From Oscillospiraceae bacterium (GTDB lineage: Bacteria > Bacillota > Clostridia > Oscillospirales > CAG-272), in contig SVRT01000019.1 in assembly GCA_015064685.1 (NCBI GenBank), positions 1-45,341 on the forward strand: a DNA stretch of 45,341 nt. The letters are read 5' to 3'. The notes under the pieces were generated by a model. That model was not told the DNA's origin. It ran no database searches and saw nothing but the letters and a program-made list of their open reading frames with translations. Position 1 is the first letter of the stretch, and each line of letters starts with the position of its first letter. Made by a program: the position numbers and the translations under genes. Positions 18,801-26,530 of the stretch are shown here, piece by piece.

Positions 18801-20882
18801 CTCGGGAGGTGTGGGATCACTTCCAAAGACGTATCTTACCGCGGTGTCCTGCTCGACACCCGCACCAAGCTTTACGAACATCTTGTTTCCGATAAGACCT
18901 GCATATCTTTCAAGGTGATCGTCGTCCTTGACGTTTATTTTTACGCTCACCTTGTAATGCTCTCCGATCTCCTCTCCGTCAGAGGGGGGCTCGACGTTGG
19001 AGTAAGATGCGTACTTTTCAAGTGAAATCTTGGGGGCATCAAAGTCTGCGTAAATGTCGGTGACCGAGTCGGGAAGGAATGGGTAAACGGTCTTGTTTGG
19101 GATATCTCCGTACATGCCGGTGATCTTTACCGTCATGCCGTCTCCGCCCTCCATAAAGCTCATTCCCTCTTCAAGCTTGATTCCTTCAAACCTGACGAGT
19201 GTTCCCGTGGTAACACCGTGACTGTATAGCTCGTCAACCTCGTATTCGCTCCAGGACGTTGAATAACCCTTAAGCTCCTCGCCGTTCTTGTCGCGAATAT
19301 TAAATGTGATCCAGAGCTTTGATATCTCCTCGTCCGTCAGCTTTTGCTTCAGATATACGTAAGCTATGAGACTTCTCGAGGGACCTACGAACTGATCCGT
19401 AAGATCCGCATCGATCTCTACACCCTCTGACAGCGCCTTGGTGTTTTTCAGGGTTATCTCATTGAAGAGCCTAACCTCGTGCGCCTCGAAGGTGTTGCTT
19501 ATGTACTGCTGATTTCCGAATTGCCAGTTGACTATGGCATCTCTGTTTATGCTGTTGCCGGCATGATCGATTATTGCGGTAGAGCGGATCATAGCCGAGT
19601 AAAACAGAGGGTCGATGCCGTCGGTGTGTATCGCGTTGTTGTAGTCCGTCTTGTTATAGGCGTTGATCATAAACTCATCCGCCAGATCAACAAATCCTCT
19701 CTGTATTCTTCTGCTTTGATGAGCGAAGCTTGCATCGCTGACTCGGTTGACTCGGAAGTTTCTGTAATGGAAGTATCCGATGTCTCCTCTGAAAAAGAGC
19801 TTGCCGCTCTCATCAAGTCTCTCGAGAAAAAGCTTGACCTTGTGCCTCTCTCTCGTATCAAGATCCAGAAGCTCAAGCTCGACCCACAAATCATCGAATT
19901 CATAGGATACGTGCTCGGATGCAAACCGCAATCCCTCGTTGAATTGAAGCTCGAGGGTAAGCTCTGCCTCTTTTGTTTTCTCATCCACGATCATATCAAG
20001 CTTGGCGCTATTCAGCGTGGGCTCCTGATTATCGATGAGAGTTACGTAGAGATCGGTCATGACTCCGTCAGTCGAGTCGCGATGTAGGCCGCAATCGATT
20101 CTGACGCTCGCCCATTGGTCGATCTTGCTAAGCGGTACGTCTACGTAAATATGGATCGGTTCGTCAGCGACCCGCTCCGATTCCGAGTAGATGCCGGTGC
20201 TGGTGCTAACGTATACCATACCCTTTCCGGATAAAAGCGTTGCTCCGACTCTGACGTATACCTGATCGGTGTTGATGTGATGATTCTCTTCCATATAAGA
20301 AGAGACGATATCCTTAAAGCTTCCTTTAGCAATACCGTTCGATGAATCCGAGGTCAGGCTGAAGATGATTCCCTGATTGACAAGCACAAGTCCCGGGAAG
20401 AGCATGTTATCCCTGCCCTCGCTGTATGGTAGCTTTCCTTGAACCTCGCCGTTTTCAGTCAGCTCCTCGTATGTGAACCAGGGAGTTATAGCTGCCGTGA
20501 CGTACGGGCTATGCCCATCAGGAACGCTATCGAAGATCTGATACTTCGTCAATATGTTGTATTTGTCATCATCGTATGTCCTGCCCGTAAGCATATTGAA
20601 TGAGACTTCATTATATATCGGATACAGATTCAGATCAATTTCCGGGCTGTAGGGGTTTTTGTCCGTTGAGGGAAGCTTTATGTCATCAATATTTAATGGC
20701 GGACGTTCTTCCTCGACGCGAGGCGTTTCCGCCTTGATGCGCGATTCACCCGGGGGCGCGCCTGAGAATTTGTTACTCAGTCCCCCTGCAGAGCTTAACG
20801 GTAACGCGCTCGAATTAAAAAGCATTACCGTTAAGATCGCCGCAGATAGCGTCTTTGTCATCCAATTGGGCTTTGTTCTCAT
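12870..20882 (-). CDS. Giant secreted protein (2670 aa) of repeated Ig-like beta modules
   Basis: First of the three giant genes, 58 bp downstream of the TetR stop codon. GGGAGG stands seven bases before the ATG. Residues 1-32 form a signal peptide (hydrophobic core LSAAILTVMLF, Ala/Ser-rich cleavage region). The rest is a long chain of beta-rich Ig-like units with recurring phrases such as D-x-YGN and VTVSxI. The clearest lies near residues 2487-2577 (DTTPPEIIVNKKIYSIRVGA to TATDKDGNSATV), which matches the DUF5011/HYR-like pattern. No Cys-type tail, transmembrane helix, LPXTG or SLH repeats are present at the C-terminus (ends FKIIVSVE), so it is either released or held by its neighbours' products. 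No catalytic motif is recognised. A very long fibrous or adhesive surface role is an inference. Confidence 0.85.
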   Translation of the reverse strand: MRTKPNWMTKTLSAAILTVMLFNSSALPLSSAGGLSNKFSGAPPGESRIKAETPRVEEERPPLNIDDIKLPSTDKNPYSPEIDLNLYPIYNEVSFNMLTGRTYDDDKYNILTKYQIFDSVPDGHSPYVTAAITPWFTYEELTENGEVQGKLPYSEGRDNMLFPGLVLVNQGIIFSLTSDSSNGIAKGSFKDIVSSYMEENHHINTDQVYVRVGATLLSGKGMVYVSTSTGIYSESERVADEPIHIYVDVPLSKIDQWASVRIDCGLHRDSTDGVMTDLYVTLIDNQEPTLNSAKLDMIVDEKTKEAELTLELQFNEGLRFASEHVSYEFDDLWVELELLDLDTRERHKVKLFLERLDESGKLFFRGDIGYFHYRNFRVNRVSDASFAHQSRRIQRGFVDLADEFMINAYNKTDYNNAIHTDGIDPLFYSAMIRSTAIIDHAGNSINRDAIVNWQFGNQQYISNTFEAHEVRLFNEITLKNTKALSEGVEIDADLTDQFVGPSRSLIAYVYLKQKLTDEEISKLWITFNIRDKNGEELKGYSTSWSEYEVDELYSHGVTTGTLVRFEGIKLEEGMSFMEGGDGMTVKITGMYGDIPNKTVYPFLPDSVTDIYADFDAPKISLEKYASYSNVEPPSDGEEIGEHYKVSVKINVKDDDHLERYAGLIGNKMFVKLGAGVEQDTAVRYVFGSDPTPPEDLSGYTGEAVISKNGYADVGSGTLINQSTDFYLHLLFESTGVALDDIYINVNVEDAVGNCAELDPSGTVDYMIDGIAPTISFEYRNARSIDENTKIELKVGISATDTNDVIQLLYSWSKDPEIEGTSSSLEWNPVVFERGSRVAGEITRVFGDELASQKSGDIYSETLWIKSVDEYGNESEPVSIPIVLSVEKPATNMRFEGDYNAVSRNHTVTVKGPEASALNNLDAYTRVSITPITNGHQNAITSYVTLVKTGEEVNVLGFTGLTWYKVTRIGDIYAEVSDPETVGEDYTLSEDSIMYGLFTHYGEIKISFENGYGNMLPVQGEAVYNSAADASYSEDPNYLTLRFASPYDSERVIHTVDFGAIIDRDDKTVVEDAEKGADPYLYLADTRDVNPMRNTQIHFNISNLANSEYGMLDLDFEGSYAELFRVGVDGDDDVLISTMTGFAASDSQYFTIFNTADNGDYFVSGAYYLKVTLKSRGGHLDSYESSRIVLDAEIGETSGVWSYWTQNYSSLESIISETYTWTSHSASDKPFDNIGVSVTVGGEILRNRSFAAYTYGVSGLSITLDAPDSEKTFEGITVGKVAGFRIWNLLSEPTNEELDSAGFMISSVGDYLSKTNGLSEIYTEENIPKGAVGFEELYLVKGVNTICYQVLMENGYVSPIRQFNITVSDYTPELNIAIESYQPSYYQSSNTEVLNVDHIRYFIESAYSLNGSGNVEVEIWSDYGMYVGIDNGQEIVRSFVGDPSEGYLGELGLLEVPGGKLKVGDYVELTENSYTSDFPKYTHLCSAVFVARDEYGGVTIVAPQIGDHPRVDVSGGVYGWEVYNIDYYSDYYDDPYLIDDNFLSWRNIYNEPLFFGRELLGFESYVEKNTELGGEKYADITDGSASLKYNLFNIVTNDISWGFAEEYSEYDEFGDPYYRPYSNIIYNDGENYELIYWDGATITFTGGDLGDESVTLDLSTGNEISSLEGHPEQIPNTIGYMGANVHSYSDGTVGFSMDIAFPQATADMPAGTKITRQYVIRCNNRYGDSYELSGNITLYTVDYEAAVTMNESGAKLELSFFTREYGDSYRSGNFNSGSYTFTATDYYGNAINLPYEISQGYDPKTQIVLSETKDTPKPVTITLTRADGVPIHVDITDHEIMSVENNGTYAVSVTLTDSTSFSFRYLDPISGNEIMKVVRVDNIKKPNPKIVWSYDDRSVLTDVNGNRFLYGEVTAYLVDENYSLRDKFSGRAPQFTFTPDGQNSFVFVGAQLEAVLGDESVDLEENYSALLSVSLRELPDPLGFGAEDTETPSVQVLTYTDQNGYYSNSGIALKLEAARGMSSLPNYRGTSVIEFSGERANMQKVLDAVGWGTAFRFEIQTEDRSRVKLFIKEGLYASAPDYSTGYSDAIPGVELNSKLLTVTKNAEFSLFVVDAYNNSVSIAFNVNNIGEAPVPKVVKVDLGDGIIRGYLFPPDGATGFDIVGGQDVKIDSDSPSSSEYFGKYFVEYTKNDDYIINYRFTYNSKTIDGAVRVSVTEIVLDEIALIDNDQPIWSENKGFEATPLNVTASATLTKEIEEIRIAGEYDETRVRFFISGNVLTATFSDNHPAVEILCFDAEGNHVTVRFDAVDNIDRSAPIIEEVSRTLSSNGRELTLTLSSNERALFKEGGYIGEKHTDENGNNIYYYTVTIRQNGEYSYSFTDMSGLITRINVTVSEIISEPLEILYSTSYDGTDPKGDPSELDVMIGDKIFVNPNRDATLEMSGGVTQAVKAGTWNEIIIPDSVGGILPYVIVTDAYGNVITHQFGAVKVPDTTPPEIIVNKKIYSIRVGATREEIEAELLRNFVAFDDMGGEVTLSVKFTENIDTVGISEVEYTATDKDGNSATVKEKLRISSIYEPVVKYGDARVDRSEGIIISAGEDLVLSIDCNGASYMVKIKAGNRTEAQMKDGSTLVTDYTTENTVSIGSLEKGLYTICIITTERDYFKIIVSVE

Positions 20883-20940
20883 TTTTTTACCTCCCGAATA
20901 GAGCTTGATTGAGGATAGATGTCTTAATAATTAATATAAT

Positions 20941-21672
20941 TTATGTTTTGGGCTCGAGAGACGGTTTTTTAACTCTCTCACAGTACTTTGCATATACGTC
21001 TTCAATATATTGTTCATCAATATCAAAAACGAACTTGCGGAACTCTTTTAGTGTGTTCATCCCGAATTCGCGATAGTTCAACGCCTCGGCCTTTTGTATC
21101 TTTATCGCGGATACCTCCTTAGGAACAAGGAAAATGCCAAGTATGGTTCTCAATGCTCCCTGAATCCTTGCGTTGAGACCGGCAGAATCACCCGTGGTCA
21201 TCAATGTGGCATATTCGATACCGGATACAAGTGTTACCGCCTCGGCAAAATGGGTGTCACCCCACCCATCGGTGTACTCCTTGAAAACCATTTTGGTTTT
21301 TTTGATATCATTGTATCTTATGGTTTCAAGTGTCATAGGGTGCTTGTATGCGGACAAGAAAAAATCTTTAATGATCTCGTCCTGATCGCAGGCTGAAGCC
21401 ATTGCAATAAAATCGAGGCAGTAAGCCATCAAAGAGGTGTTTCCTTCTGCCGCCTTCTGTTTCATCAGCTCCCACTGGAAATCACAGAGCATTTCAACCA
21501 GAATGTCCAATAGATGCTCTTTTGCGGGAAAATAGAAGGTAAGATTTCCCGTGCTGATTCCGATTCGATCGCAGATCGCCTTGATCGACGTATTGCTGTA
21601 TCCCTGCTCAAGATACATTTCAGTTGCAACCTTGATTATTTCCGCTCTTGTGGTAATCCTCTTTCTTGCCAT
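20941..21672 (-). CDS. TetR-family transcriptional regulator
   Basis: 243 residues, near the usual TetR length of about 190-240. The N-terminal helix-turn-helix is clear: TRAEIIKVATEMYLEQGYSN, then SIKAICDRIGISTGNLTFYF and the typical AKEHLLDIL. The C-terminal ligand-binding half is not assignable to a subfamily. The gene is immediately upstream of three giant surface-protein genes on the same strand, with no obvious promoter in the 58-bp gap, so it is probably the first gene of that operon. Perfect palindromes sit in its own promoter, which implies autorepression relieved by an unknown ligand. TetR proteins usually control transporters or metabolic genes, so a link to giant surface proteins is unusual. 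Confidence 0.93.
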   Translation of the reverse strand: MARKRITTRAEIIKVATEMYLEQGYSNTSIKAICDRIGISTGNLTFYFPAKEHLLDILVEMLCDFQWELMKQKAAEGNTSLMAYCLDFIAMASACDQDEIIKDFFLSAYKHPMTLETIRYNDIKKTKMVFKEYTDGWGDTHFAEAVTLVSGIEYATLMTTGDSAGLNARIQGALRTILGIFLVPKEVSAIKIQKAEALNYREFGMNTLKEFRKFVFDIDEQYIEDVYAKYCERVKKPSLEPKT

Positions 21673-21711
21673 TACTCTTCTCCTAATCAGTAATTGGGGT
21701 CGCGCATCGAT

Positions 21712-21733
21712 ATAATAGCACGCGTGCTATTAT
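21712..21733. promoter_or_regulatory. Putative TetR operator O1 (perfect 22-bp palindrome)
   Basis: A perfect inverted repeat with core TAGCACGCGTGCTA. It lies just downstream of the predicted transcription start of the tetR gene and is centred 34 bp from the second palindrome. TetR proteins bind as dimers to such palindromes, so this is a strong candidate binding site. Confidence 0.8.
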
Positions 21734-21745
21734 TGGTCATATACT

Positions 21746-21774
21746 ATTTTAGCACGCGTGCTAAAATCTGTCAA
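21746..21774 (-). promoter_or_regulatory. Promoter of the tetR-giant protein operon, overlapped by operator O2
   Basis: On the minus strand TTGACA (21774-21769), a 17-bp spacer and TAAAAT (21751-21746). A perfect 22-bp palindrome with the same TAGCACGCGTGCTA core fills 21746-21767, covering the -10 box and nearly all of the spacer. Binding there would directly block RNA polymerase. Confidence 0.85.
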
Positions 21775-21832
21775 CCTATTTTTCATAAAATTTCCAAAAT
21801 CGGCAATATAGACAAATATATCCCCCCTATAT

Positions 21833-21846
21833 TAGCACATATGCTA
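21833..21846. promoter_or_regulatory. Third, weaker TetR operator-like site
   Basis: The arms TAGCA and TGCTA have the same 4-bp separation as in the two perfect palindromes, but the centre is CATA instead of CGCG and the outer symmetry is lost. It lies 83 bp upstream of O2 by centre, and could serve as an auxiliary site. Confidence 0.4.
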
Positions 21847-21857
21847 GTTTGAGATGC

Positions 21858-21892
21858 AAAAAAGCAGAGGACCGCTTTCGCATCCCCCTGCT
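21858..21892 (-). terminator. Possible second terminator-like hairpin upstream of tetR
   Basis: On the minus strand AGCAG and CTGCT close a GC-rich imperfect hairpin with a GAAA loop, followed by TTTTTT. It lies between the yitT terminator and the tetR promoter. It may be a backup terminator or the end of a short untranslated RNA. Nothing else is recognised in 21893-21944. Confidence 0.45.
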
Positions 21893-21944
21893 CAATTGTT
21901 TTCTTTATTAATATGGTGTTGGAACAAGTCTTTTGCACCGCTTG

Positions 21945-21980
21945 CAAAAAAACGGAGCTCCATACGTAAAGAGCTCCGTT
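21945..21980 (-). terminator. Terminator of the phosphatase-trk-tmk-yitT operon
   Basis: A perfect 10-bp stem (AACGGAGCTC pairing with GAGCTCCGTT) with a 10-base loop, followed on the minus strand by a run of T. It starts 7 bp after the yitT stop codon. Confidence 0.92.
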
Positions 21981-21986
21981 CTCGGT

Positions 21987-22922
21987 TTATTTTCTTGTTT
22001 TAAAATCGTATTTTGTCCAACCCTCACCGTTTATTTCGTGCGCCTGATTGACAGTCATAAACGCTTCGCGGTCGGTCTTTGTGATGATACTCATAAGGCC
22101 CGCATACTCATTCATCGAGAAGGAGACCATCAGCATCTTTTTGCTCTCCCCCGAGTATCCGCCCGCAACGTCTATCACGGTAGTGGTCCTGTCAAGCTCT
22201 TCAATGATAAGACGGTTGATCTCATCGGGCTTGCTCGTAATGATGTGCGCTACGAATGCCTTGGATCCGCCGATAAACACCTTGTCTATCATCAGAGCAG
22301 CAATAAATGCCGAGATGATACCGAGAAGCGATATTACCAAATCTCCGATAACGAACATGCCGAACACGATGGCGGAAGCGTCTACTAAGAATATGACTAT
22401 CGAGCTGCGGAGCCTCTTGAAAATCTTGCATAGCGTGAACGCGACAACGTCGATACCGCCCGTCGAACCGCCTCCCAGGAAAGAGAGCGCGCAGCCAAGA
22501 CCGACAAGCACACCGCTGAACACCGCGGCAAGCAGCACTCCGACGTCGGAGTGTACGCTTGACTGAAGATTGAAGAAGCCTCCAAGAAAATCGGTACGTG
22601 TAAGATTTGAAAAGATCGTTACTCCGATAGGATAAACTATCGTCGAGATCAACGTTTTCATTGCGAACGCCTTGCCGAGAACAACAAGCCCCAGAATAAA
22701 CATAGCCCAGGTAAGTATCGTTATTATCATTTCGACAGAAAGATATTCGGGGGGAATGACCTGAGATAGCACGATCGCATATCCCGAAACACCGCCCGAA
22801 ACGAGGTCGTACGGAAGCATAAATACCGATGTTCCAAAGGAAAGGATCAGCGTTCCGACGATTACCAGGATAACGTTCTTAGCTGTTCTCAAAACGTCCT
22901 GCTTTGTGTATTTTATCTTCAT
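21987..22922 (-). CDS. YitT-family membrane protein (YitT membrane region plus DUF2179)
   Basis: 311 residues, typical for the family. The N-terminal two thirds hold about six hydrophobic helices and the family's Gly-rich segment (VSGGVSGYAI, then FLGGGSTGGIDVVAF). About residues 215-300 form the soluble DUF2179 domain (TSKPDEINRLIIEELDRTTT and VNQAHEINGEG). The biochemical role of YitT proteins is not firmly established; transport has been suggested. Last gene of its operon, 17 bp after tmk. GAGG precedes the ATG. Confidence 0.9.
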   Translation of the reverse strand: MKIKYTKQDVLRTAKNVILVIVGTLILSFGTSVFMLPYDLVSGGVSGYAIVLSQVIPPEYLSVEMIITILTWAMFILGLVVLGKAFAMKTLISTIVYPIGVTIFSNLTRTDFLGGFFNLQSSVHSDVGVLLAAVFSGVLVGLGCALSFLGGGSTGGIDVVAFTLCKIFKRLRSSIVIFLVDASAIVFGMFVIGDLVISLLGIISAFIAALMIDKVFIGGSKAFVAHIITSKPDEINRLIIEELDRTTTVIDVAGGYSGESKKMLMVSFSMNEYAGLMSIITKTDREAFMTVNQAHEINGEGWTKYDFKTRK

Positions 22923-22939
22923 AAATACCTCAACGGAAA

Positions 22940-23566
22940 TTAATTAAATAAAGGAAGCACCCTTGCAAGTATCACCTCGGATATCTCCTCAGCGGATCCG
23001 GACGCGTCGATGATCTCTATTTTCTCGCCTCTTGCGCGAAGTTTGTCAAAAACGTCGAAAAACATCCTTCTCGTCTTTTCGAGATAATCGTAGTTTTCGT
23101 ATATCTCCGTCGGAGTGTCGGCTCTCTTTCCGATTCGCTCGAGGCTCTTTTCGGGAGAGAGATCAAGAAAAATACAAATGTCGGGCATACGGATATCGGG
23201 ATTTTCGAGATTGAGCTTCGCCACGTGCTCGTATCCAAGCTCCGCACCCTGATATGCAAGCGAGGAATAATAGTATCTGTCGCTGATAACGGTCACTCCG
23301 CGCTCAAGCGTCACGTCTATTCCCTTCTCCGCGTCCTTGTTGTGAATAACTCGGTCGGTGGCAAACATGTCCGCCATCTGAGCGGTGGTTACGGGAACTC
23401 TGCCCGAGAGTGCCTCCCTGATCTTTTTACCCGAGGGCATATCCGTAGGCTCTGCGGTAATATAGCAATCTATCCCGCGAGAAACAAGCGCGTCGCGAAG
23501 GAGCTTTATCTGTGTGGTCTTGCCCGCTCCGTCAATACCTTCAAAAACTATAAATTTAGCTGACAT
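22940..23566 (-). CDS. tmk: Thymidylate kinase
   Basis: Phosphorylates dTMP to dTDP using ATP, an essential cytoplasmic step of dTTP synthesis. 208 residues, the normal length. The P-loop is GIDGAGKTT (residues 10-18), the substrate motif is DRYYYSSLAYQG near residue 96, and a LID region with Arg follows (RIGKRADTPTE). It lies 16 bp after trkH and 17 bp before yitT, so it is cotranscribed with potassium-uptake genes, which is not the usual setting for tmk. Confidence 0.96.
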   Translation of the reverse strand: MSAKFIVFEGIDGAGKTTQIKLLRDALVSRGIDCYITAEPTDMPSGKKIREALSGRVPVTTAQMADMFATDRVIHNKDAEKGIDVTLERGVTVISDRYYYSSLAYQGAELGYEHVAKLNLENPDIRMPDICIFLDLSPEKSLERIGKRADTPTEIYENYDYLEKTRRMFFDVFDKLRARGEKIEIIDASGSAEEISEVILARVLPLFN

Positions 23567-23582
23567 TTCTCTTTTACCTTTC

Positions 23583-25085
23583 TTATTTTTCTGTCCATAC
23601 GGACGGGGAGAAAAGCATAATTATCGGGAATATTTCAAGTCGTCCCAGCAGCATATCAAAAGCGAGGATGAGCTTGGATATTGGGGAGTAGAATGCGTAA
23701 TTTGCCATCGGACCGGCATCACCAAGTCCCGGACCTATATTGTTTATACATGCCGCGACCGAGGAGAAGGTTGTTTCTATTGTTTTTCCGTCGACGACGG
23801 AAATAATCAAAAACGATCCGAAGAATATGAAAATGTACGAAATTATAAATGCAAACACTCCGTTTATCGTGTCCTTTTCAACGGGCTTACCCTCAAATCT
23901 TATACGACTGACCTGTCTCGGTCTGCCCATATGCTTGATCTCCGCGACCGCGCTCTTAAACGCAATGACAAGTCTGCTGACCTTCATTCCTCCGCCCGTC
24001 GAGCCCGCGCAGGCGCCTACAAACATAAGCAAAAGCAAAAGCGCCTTCGACGAGCTGGGCCAGATATTGAAGTCGGCGGTTGCGAAGCCTGTCGTTGTTA
24101 TCACTGTTGACACCTGGAAAAATGCCTGTTTTAACGACTCGGCAAAATCACCGTAAATTGAATAGATGTTGTAGGTTACTATTGCGGTAGATCCTATAAC
24201 GATGCCGGTGTACCATATAAGCTCTTCACTGAATAATGCGGTTGCAAGCTTTCCGGTGAGAACGAGAAAATAGACGTTAAAGTTTACCCCGAAAAGAAAC
24301 ATAAATATCGCGATTACCCAGGTGCAGAAATCAACGTTAGCACCCCCACCGTAGCTTATCATGCTGTCAGACCATATCGAAAAACCGCCTGTTCCCGCGG
24401 TAGCAAATGCAGAGCAGAGGGATTCGTAAAGATCCATTCCTCCGAATAGGAGAAGAATGACCAATATAGCGGTCATAAAGGTATAGATCCCATACATTAT
24501 CGCAGAGGTTTTTTTGACCGTAGCAACTATCTTGTCTACCTTGGGTCCGGGCATCTCGGCGCGCATAACGTGAACGAGTCTTGAGGACTTCATATCCTGC
24601 TGCGGCATTACGACAAGCACGAATACGAGCACGCCCATACCGCCTATCCAGTTGGTAAAGCTGCGCCAGAAGAATACTCCTCTCATACCCACAGCCGCGC
24701 TTTCGGGTGACCAGAGTCGAGCAAAATTCTCAGCAAACAGCACGCTCGAGCCGGTAGTGGTGAATCCCGACACGGTCTCAAAAAACGCGTCAACAAAATT
24801 CGGGATAAGACCCGAAACTATATACGGTATGCATCCGAACAGCGAAAGAGCGATCCAGGAAAGACCGACTACGACAAATCCGTCCTTTGCCCGGATAGTC
24901 TGGTTCTTCGGCTTAAAGATGACCATTCCCGTGCCGAGTACTGCAAGGATGAGTATCGGCAAAACGAATGCAACCACCGTTTCCGTCTCACCGTATATCA
25001 GCGATACTGCCAGAGGAAGCAGCATAAGCGCGCCCTCTACCAGCAAAAGCTGACCGGTGATGTATCTTATCATTCTGTAATTCAT
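23583..25085 (-). CDS. trkH: TrkH/KtrB-family potassium channel-like uptake protein
   Basis: Membrane subunit of a Trk/Ktr K+ uptake system. 500 residues with many hydrophobic helices. Four pore loops with the selectivity-filter glycines are visible: GFTTTGSS (residues 107-114), FATAGTGGFS (227-236), ITTTGFATAD (329-338) and CINNIGPGLG (446-455). The conserved SxNxxGG-like segment is present as SFTNWIGGMG (142-151). The gene is 14 bp after trkA, whose product is its cytoplasmic gating partner. Confidence 0.95.
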   Translation of the reverse strand: MNYRMIRYITGQLLLVEGALMLLPLAVSLIYGETETVVAFVLPILILAVLGTGMVIFKPKNQTIRAKDGFVVVGLSWIALSLFGCIPYIVSGLIPNFVDAFFETVSGFTTTGSSVLFAENFARLWSPESAAVGMRGVFFWRSFTNWIGGMGVLVFVLVVMPQQDMKSSRLVHVMRAEMPGPKVDKIVATVKKTSAIMYGIYTFMTAILVILLLFGGMDLYESLCSAFATAGTGGFSIWSDSMISYGGGANVDFCTWVIAIFMFLFGVNFNVYFLVLTGKLATALFSEELIWYTGIVIGSTAIVTYNIYSIYGDFAESLKQAFFQVSTVITTTGFATADFNIWPSSSKALLLLLMFVGACAGSTGGGMKVSRLVIAFKSAVAEIKHMGRPRQVSRIRFEGKPVEKDTINGVFAFIISYIFIFFGSFLIISVVDGKTIETTFSSVAACINNIGPGLGDAGPMANYAFYSPISKLILAFDMLLGRLEIFPIIMLFSPSVWTEK

Positions 25086-25099
25086 ATCTACCCCGCCGA

Positions 25100-26467
25100 T
25101 TATAAAAGAATGTCGCCGAGATCGTAGAGATGCTCGTTAGTTGTCATAACGATAACGCTGTCTCCCACGTTGAGCGTGGTTTCACCGTTAGGGTAAATAA
25201 CCGCGTTTTCGCGAATGACAGCCGCGATAAGAAGATTGCCCTTAAGTCTTATGGAGCGGAGCGGAACGCCTGCCGCCTTGAAGTCCTCTGCAACGTCGAA
25301 TTCTATTGCCTCAACCTTTCCGCCAACGAGCTTGTGCAAGGATTTTATCTGGCTGAGATAGCCGTTCTCACCTCTGTTTGCAAGACCGCGGATGTATCTT
25401 AATACCTTGGATGCAGTCAGCACCTGAGGGGTGATATTGGAATCAATTCCCGCGTTCGCGGAGAGCTTTACGAAGGTCTGCGATGAGATCTTCGAGATGA
25501 TCTTTTTGACGTCTCTCGTCTTTGCGAACATTGAGATGATGAAGTTCTTCTGGTCGTTGAGCGTCATAGCAACGCAAGCATCTGTCGACTCGATTCCCTC
25601 GTCGTCAAGCAGATCGGGGTCGGTAGCGTCACCGCAGATAACGGTCGCCTTCGGGAAAAGCTCTGCAAGCTCCTCGCAAACCTTCTCGTCCTGCTCGATC
25701 ATTTTTACGTTGAATCTGCCCTCAATAAGCTGAGAGGCGAGATATCTCGATATGTTTCCACCGCCGACGATCATAACGTCCTTGATCTGCTTGCCAAGCA
25801 GGCCTATCTTGACAAAGAGCGCGGTAATATCGGTACGCGAAGCCGCAATAGAAATTCTGTCTCCCTCTCTGATGACGTAGTCGCCGCCGGGGATAATGAC
25901 CTCATCTCCGCGCTGAGCGGCGCAAATGAGGGCGTTGGTGCTGTATTTACTCTTGAAGTTAATAAGCGGAAGGTCAACGAGCGGGTGATCCTTGCCTATG
26001 CTTATCTCAACAACCTCGACCTGTCCCTGCGCGAATTTTTCAAGCTTCATTGCAGCGGGAAAGCGAAGCAAGCGCGCCGCCTCGCCCGCCGCCTCATGCT
26101 CGGGATTGACTATCATGTCTATTCCGAGATTGTTGCACATAAATGCCTTTTGGTTAAGATATCTCGGATCTCGCACACGTGCGATGGCGTGCTTTGCGCC
26201 GAGCTGCTTTGCGATCATACAGCAGAGGAGGTTAAGCTCATCGCTTGCGGCAACCGAAATTACCACGTCAGCGTTCGGGACGTCTGCCTCCTTCTGTATT
26301 TCCACGGTCGCACCGTTGCCCGTAACACCTAAAACGTCGTACTTGTTTACGACGGCGGTGACCATATCCGCGTCCTCGTCTATTACAGTGATATTGTGGT
26401 CCTCCTTGCTGATGAACTCGATAAGAGAATCACCGAGGGAGCCGTTACCTATCAATACAATCTTCAT
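25100..26467 (-). CDS. trkA: TrkA, cytoplasmic NAD(H)-binding regulatory subunit of K+ uptake
   Basis: 455 residues with two tandem RCK units, as in full-length TrkA. The first nucleotide-binding motif is GNGSLG (residues 7-12), with acidic VIDED at the end of the second strand. The second begins VMIVGGGNISRYLAS near residue 230. Each half ends with a TrkA-C domain (VVEISIGKDHPLVD; IEFDVAEDFKAAGVP). The protein gates the TrkH pore encoded next. CGGAG precedes the ATG. Confidence 0.95.
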   Translation of the reverse strand: MKIVLIGNGSLGDSLIEFISKEDHNITVIDEDADMVTAVVNKYDVLGVTGNGATVEIQKEADVPNADVVISVAASDELNLLCCMIAKQLGAKHAIARVRDPRYLNQKAFMCNNLGIDMIVNPEHEAAGEAARLLRFPAAMKLEKFAQGQVEVVEISIGKDHPLVDLPLINFKSKYSTNALICAAQRGDEVIIPGGDYVIREGDRISIAASRTDITALFVKIGLLGKQIKDVMIVGGGNISRYLASQLIEGRFNVKMIEQDEKVCEELAELFPKATVICGDATDPDLLDDEGIESTDACVAMTLNDQKNFIISMFAKTRDVKKIISKISSQTFVKLSANAGIDSNITPQVLTASKVLRYIRGLANRGENGYLSQIKSLHKLVGGKVEAIEFDVAEDFKAAGVPLRSIRLKGNLLIAAVIRENAVIYPNGETTLNVGDSVIVMTTNEHLYDLGDILL

Positions 26468-26530
26468 AAAAACTCCGTATATATAGCTCAGAGCCGTAAG
26501 ACTCTTTTATTATGAGCCTTGCGCGACGCA

